From the NCBI GenBank assembly GCA_000697055.1, contig JNDT01002279.1, forward strand, positions 1-11,280: a DNA stretch of 11,280 nucleotides. The letters run 5' to 3'. The notes below the pieces were generated by a model, which did no database searches, was not told the origin of the DNA, and saw nothing but the letters and a program-made list of their open reading frames with translations. Positions 10,608 to 11,280 of the stretch are shown here, one piece after another. The stretch comes from Saksenaea vasiformis B4078 (Eukaryota; Mucoromycota; Mucoromycetes; Mucorales; Saksenaeaceae). Position 1 is the first letter of the stretch, and every line of letters starts with the position of its first letter. The translations under genes were made by a program, and so were the position numbers.

Positions 10608-11280
10608 ATGTACATTTCCCGTGCACTCGGTTACGTCGCCTCTAGCGCGTTCCGCGCCCAGTCTGCCAACGTGGCCCGTCTTGCCACCAGACCTCTTGGT
10701 GCTCAGGCTTCGTTGAAAGGTAATGAAACCCGTGCATTCTCCATGACACATTAACCAATGAGGAAATGCAGCCCGCAACTATGCCACTGATGCTTCATCC
10801 GCTGGTCAGATTCGGTAAGTTGGATAGAAAAAGAAAAAGGAAAAACTGAAAGTTGCATTAGCTCGGTTATTGGTGCCGTCGTCGACGTGCAGTTCGACCA
10901 AGAGAATCTTCCTGCTATTTTGAACGCTTTGGAAGTTCAGGATCATGCTGGTGGTCGCCTTGTGCTTGAGGTTGCCCAGCATTTGGGTGAGAACACTGTC
11001 CGTACCATTGCTATGGACGGTACTGAAGGTAAGCGGCAAAAAAGACGCGTCTATTACTCTTTTTTTTCGGTGTACTCATGTCATAACGCTAGGTCTTGTC
11101 CGTGGCCAGAAGGTCGTTGATACTGGTGCTCCCATCACCATTCCCGTTGGCAAGGAAGTCCTTGGTCGTATCATCAACGTCATTGGTGAGCCCATTGATG
11201 AGCGTGGTCCCATCAAGGCCAAGTCTTCGCGTCCCATCCACGCTGAAGCTCCCGAGTTCGTCGACCAATCTCCCACTCCC
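10608..11280 (+). CDS. ATP2: ATP synthase F1 beta subunit, 5' part (copy 2, partial)
   Basis: N-terminal 170 residues of the catalytic beta subunit of mitochondrial ATP synthase; the gene runs off the right edge. Exons: 10608-10719, 10772-10814, 10862-11028, 11093-11280 (open). [20 protein letters not shown] with further Arg and Ala up to [10 protein letters not shown] is the mitochondrial presequence. [19 protein letters not shown] and [20 protein letters not shown] form the N-terminal beta barrel. [19 protein letters not shown] and [13 protein letters not shown] lead into the nucleotide domain. The P-loop should come just beyond the window. Introns are 52, 47 and 64 nt with good GT and AG ends. 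The ATG chosen is the only one that supplies a presequence in frame. Same orientation as copy 1 and divergent from ATP16. Confidence 0.97.
11044..11051. promoter_or_regulatory. GACGCGTC palindrome in ATP2 intron 3
   Basis: Perfect octamer with ACGCGT core, the same as in ATP16 intron 4. On each gene's coding strand it is followed shortly by a CTCTTTT stretch. A role is unproven. Confidence 0.3.

Noticed and set aside
11076..11276. Minus-strand 66-codon frame opposite ATP2 exon 4
   Set aside because: Shadow of the strongly biased ATP2 codons, with no family match.

Overview
This is a nuclear window from a fungus, most likely an early-diverging (Mucoromycota-type) one. The case rests on mitochondrial-type genes interrupted by many small GT-AG introns (about 42-100 nt, mostly near 50), strongly biased C/T-ending codons in the housekeeping genes, and an ATG16 that carries a WD40 propeller, unlike the short Atg16 of yeasts. 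The genus cannot be fixed from the sequence.

Layout, left to right. 1-421 (+) is the 3' end of an ATP synthase beta gene (ATP2, copy 1). 937-2026 (+) is a four-exon homocysteine S-methyltransferase. 2123-4626 (+) is a 17-exon ATG16 encoding 562 aa: an ATG5-binding N-terminus, a coiled coil and a seven-bladed WD40 propeller. 4779-6555 (-) is a three-exon glucose-6-phosphate isomerase, convergent with ATG16. About 1.1 kb of mostly non-coding DNA follows, with one unidentified GC-richer ORF (7136-7396). 7681-8433 (-) is the five-exon F1 delta subunit (ATP16). A 2.2 kb gap (8434-10607) holds a 148-bp TA-flanked inverted-repeat element, a fragment weakly resembling XPG/EXO1 nucleases, an unsupported 177-aa ORF and the ATP2 promoter. 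10608-11280 (+) is the 5' part of a second ATP2 gene (copy 2), cut by the window edge.

The most notable arrangement is beta - delta - beta: two ATP2 genes in the same orientation flank ATP16, and ATP16 is divergent from copy 2. Both ATP genes with a visible upstream region have a perfect TGACGTCA palindrome there, and both have a GACGCGTC palindrome in an intron, which hints at shared control of F1 subunits. The other genes serve methionine salvage, autophagy and glycolysis and show no obvious link to each other.

Exon boundaries were set by hand from reading frame, splice consensus and protein family knowledge. All spliced totals are multiples of three. No tRNA, rRNA, CRISPR array or intact autonomous transposon was seen.
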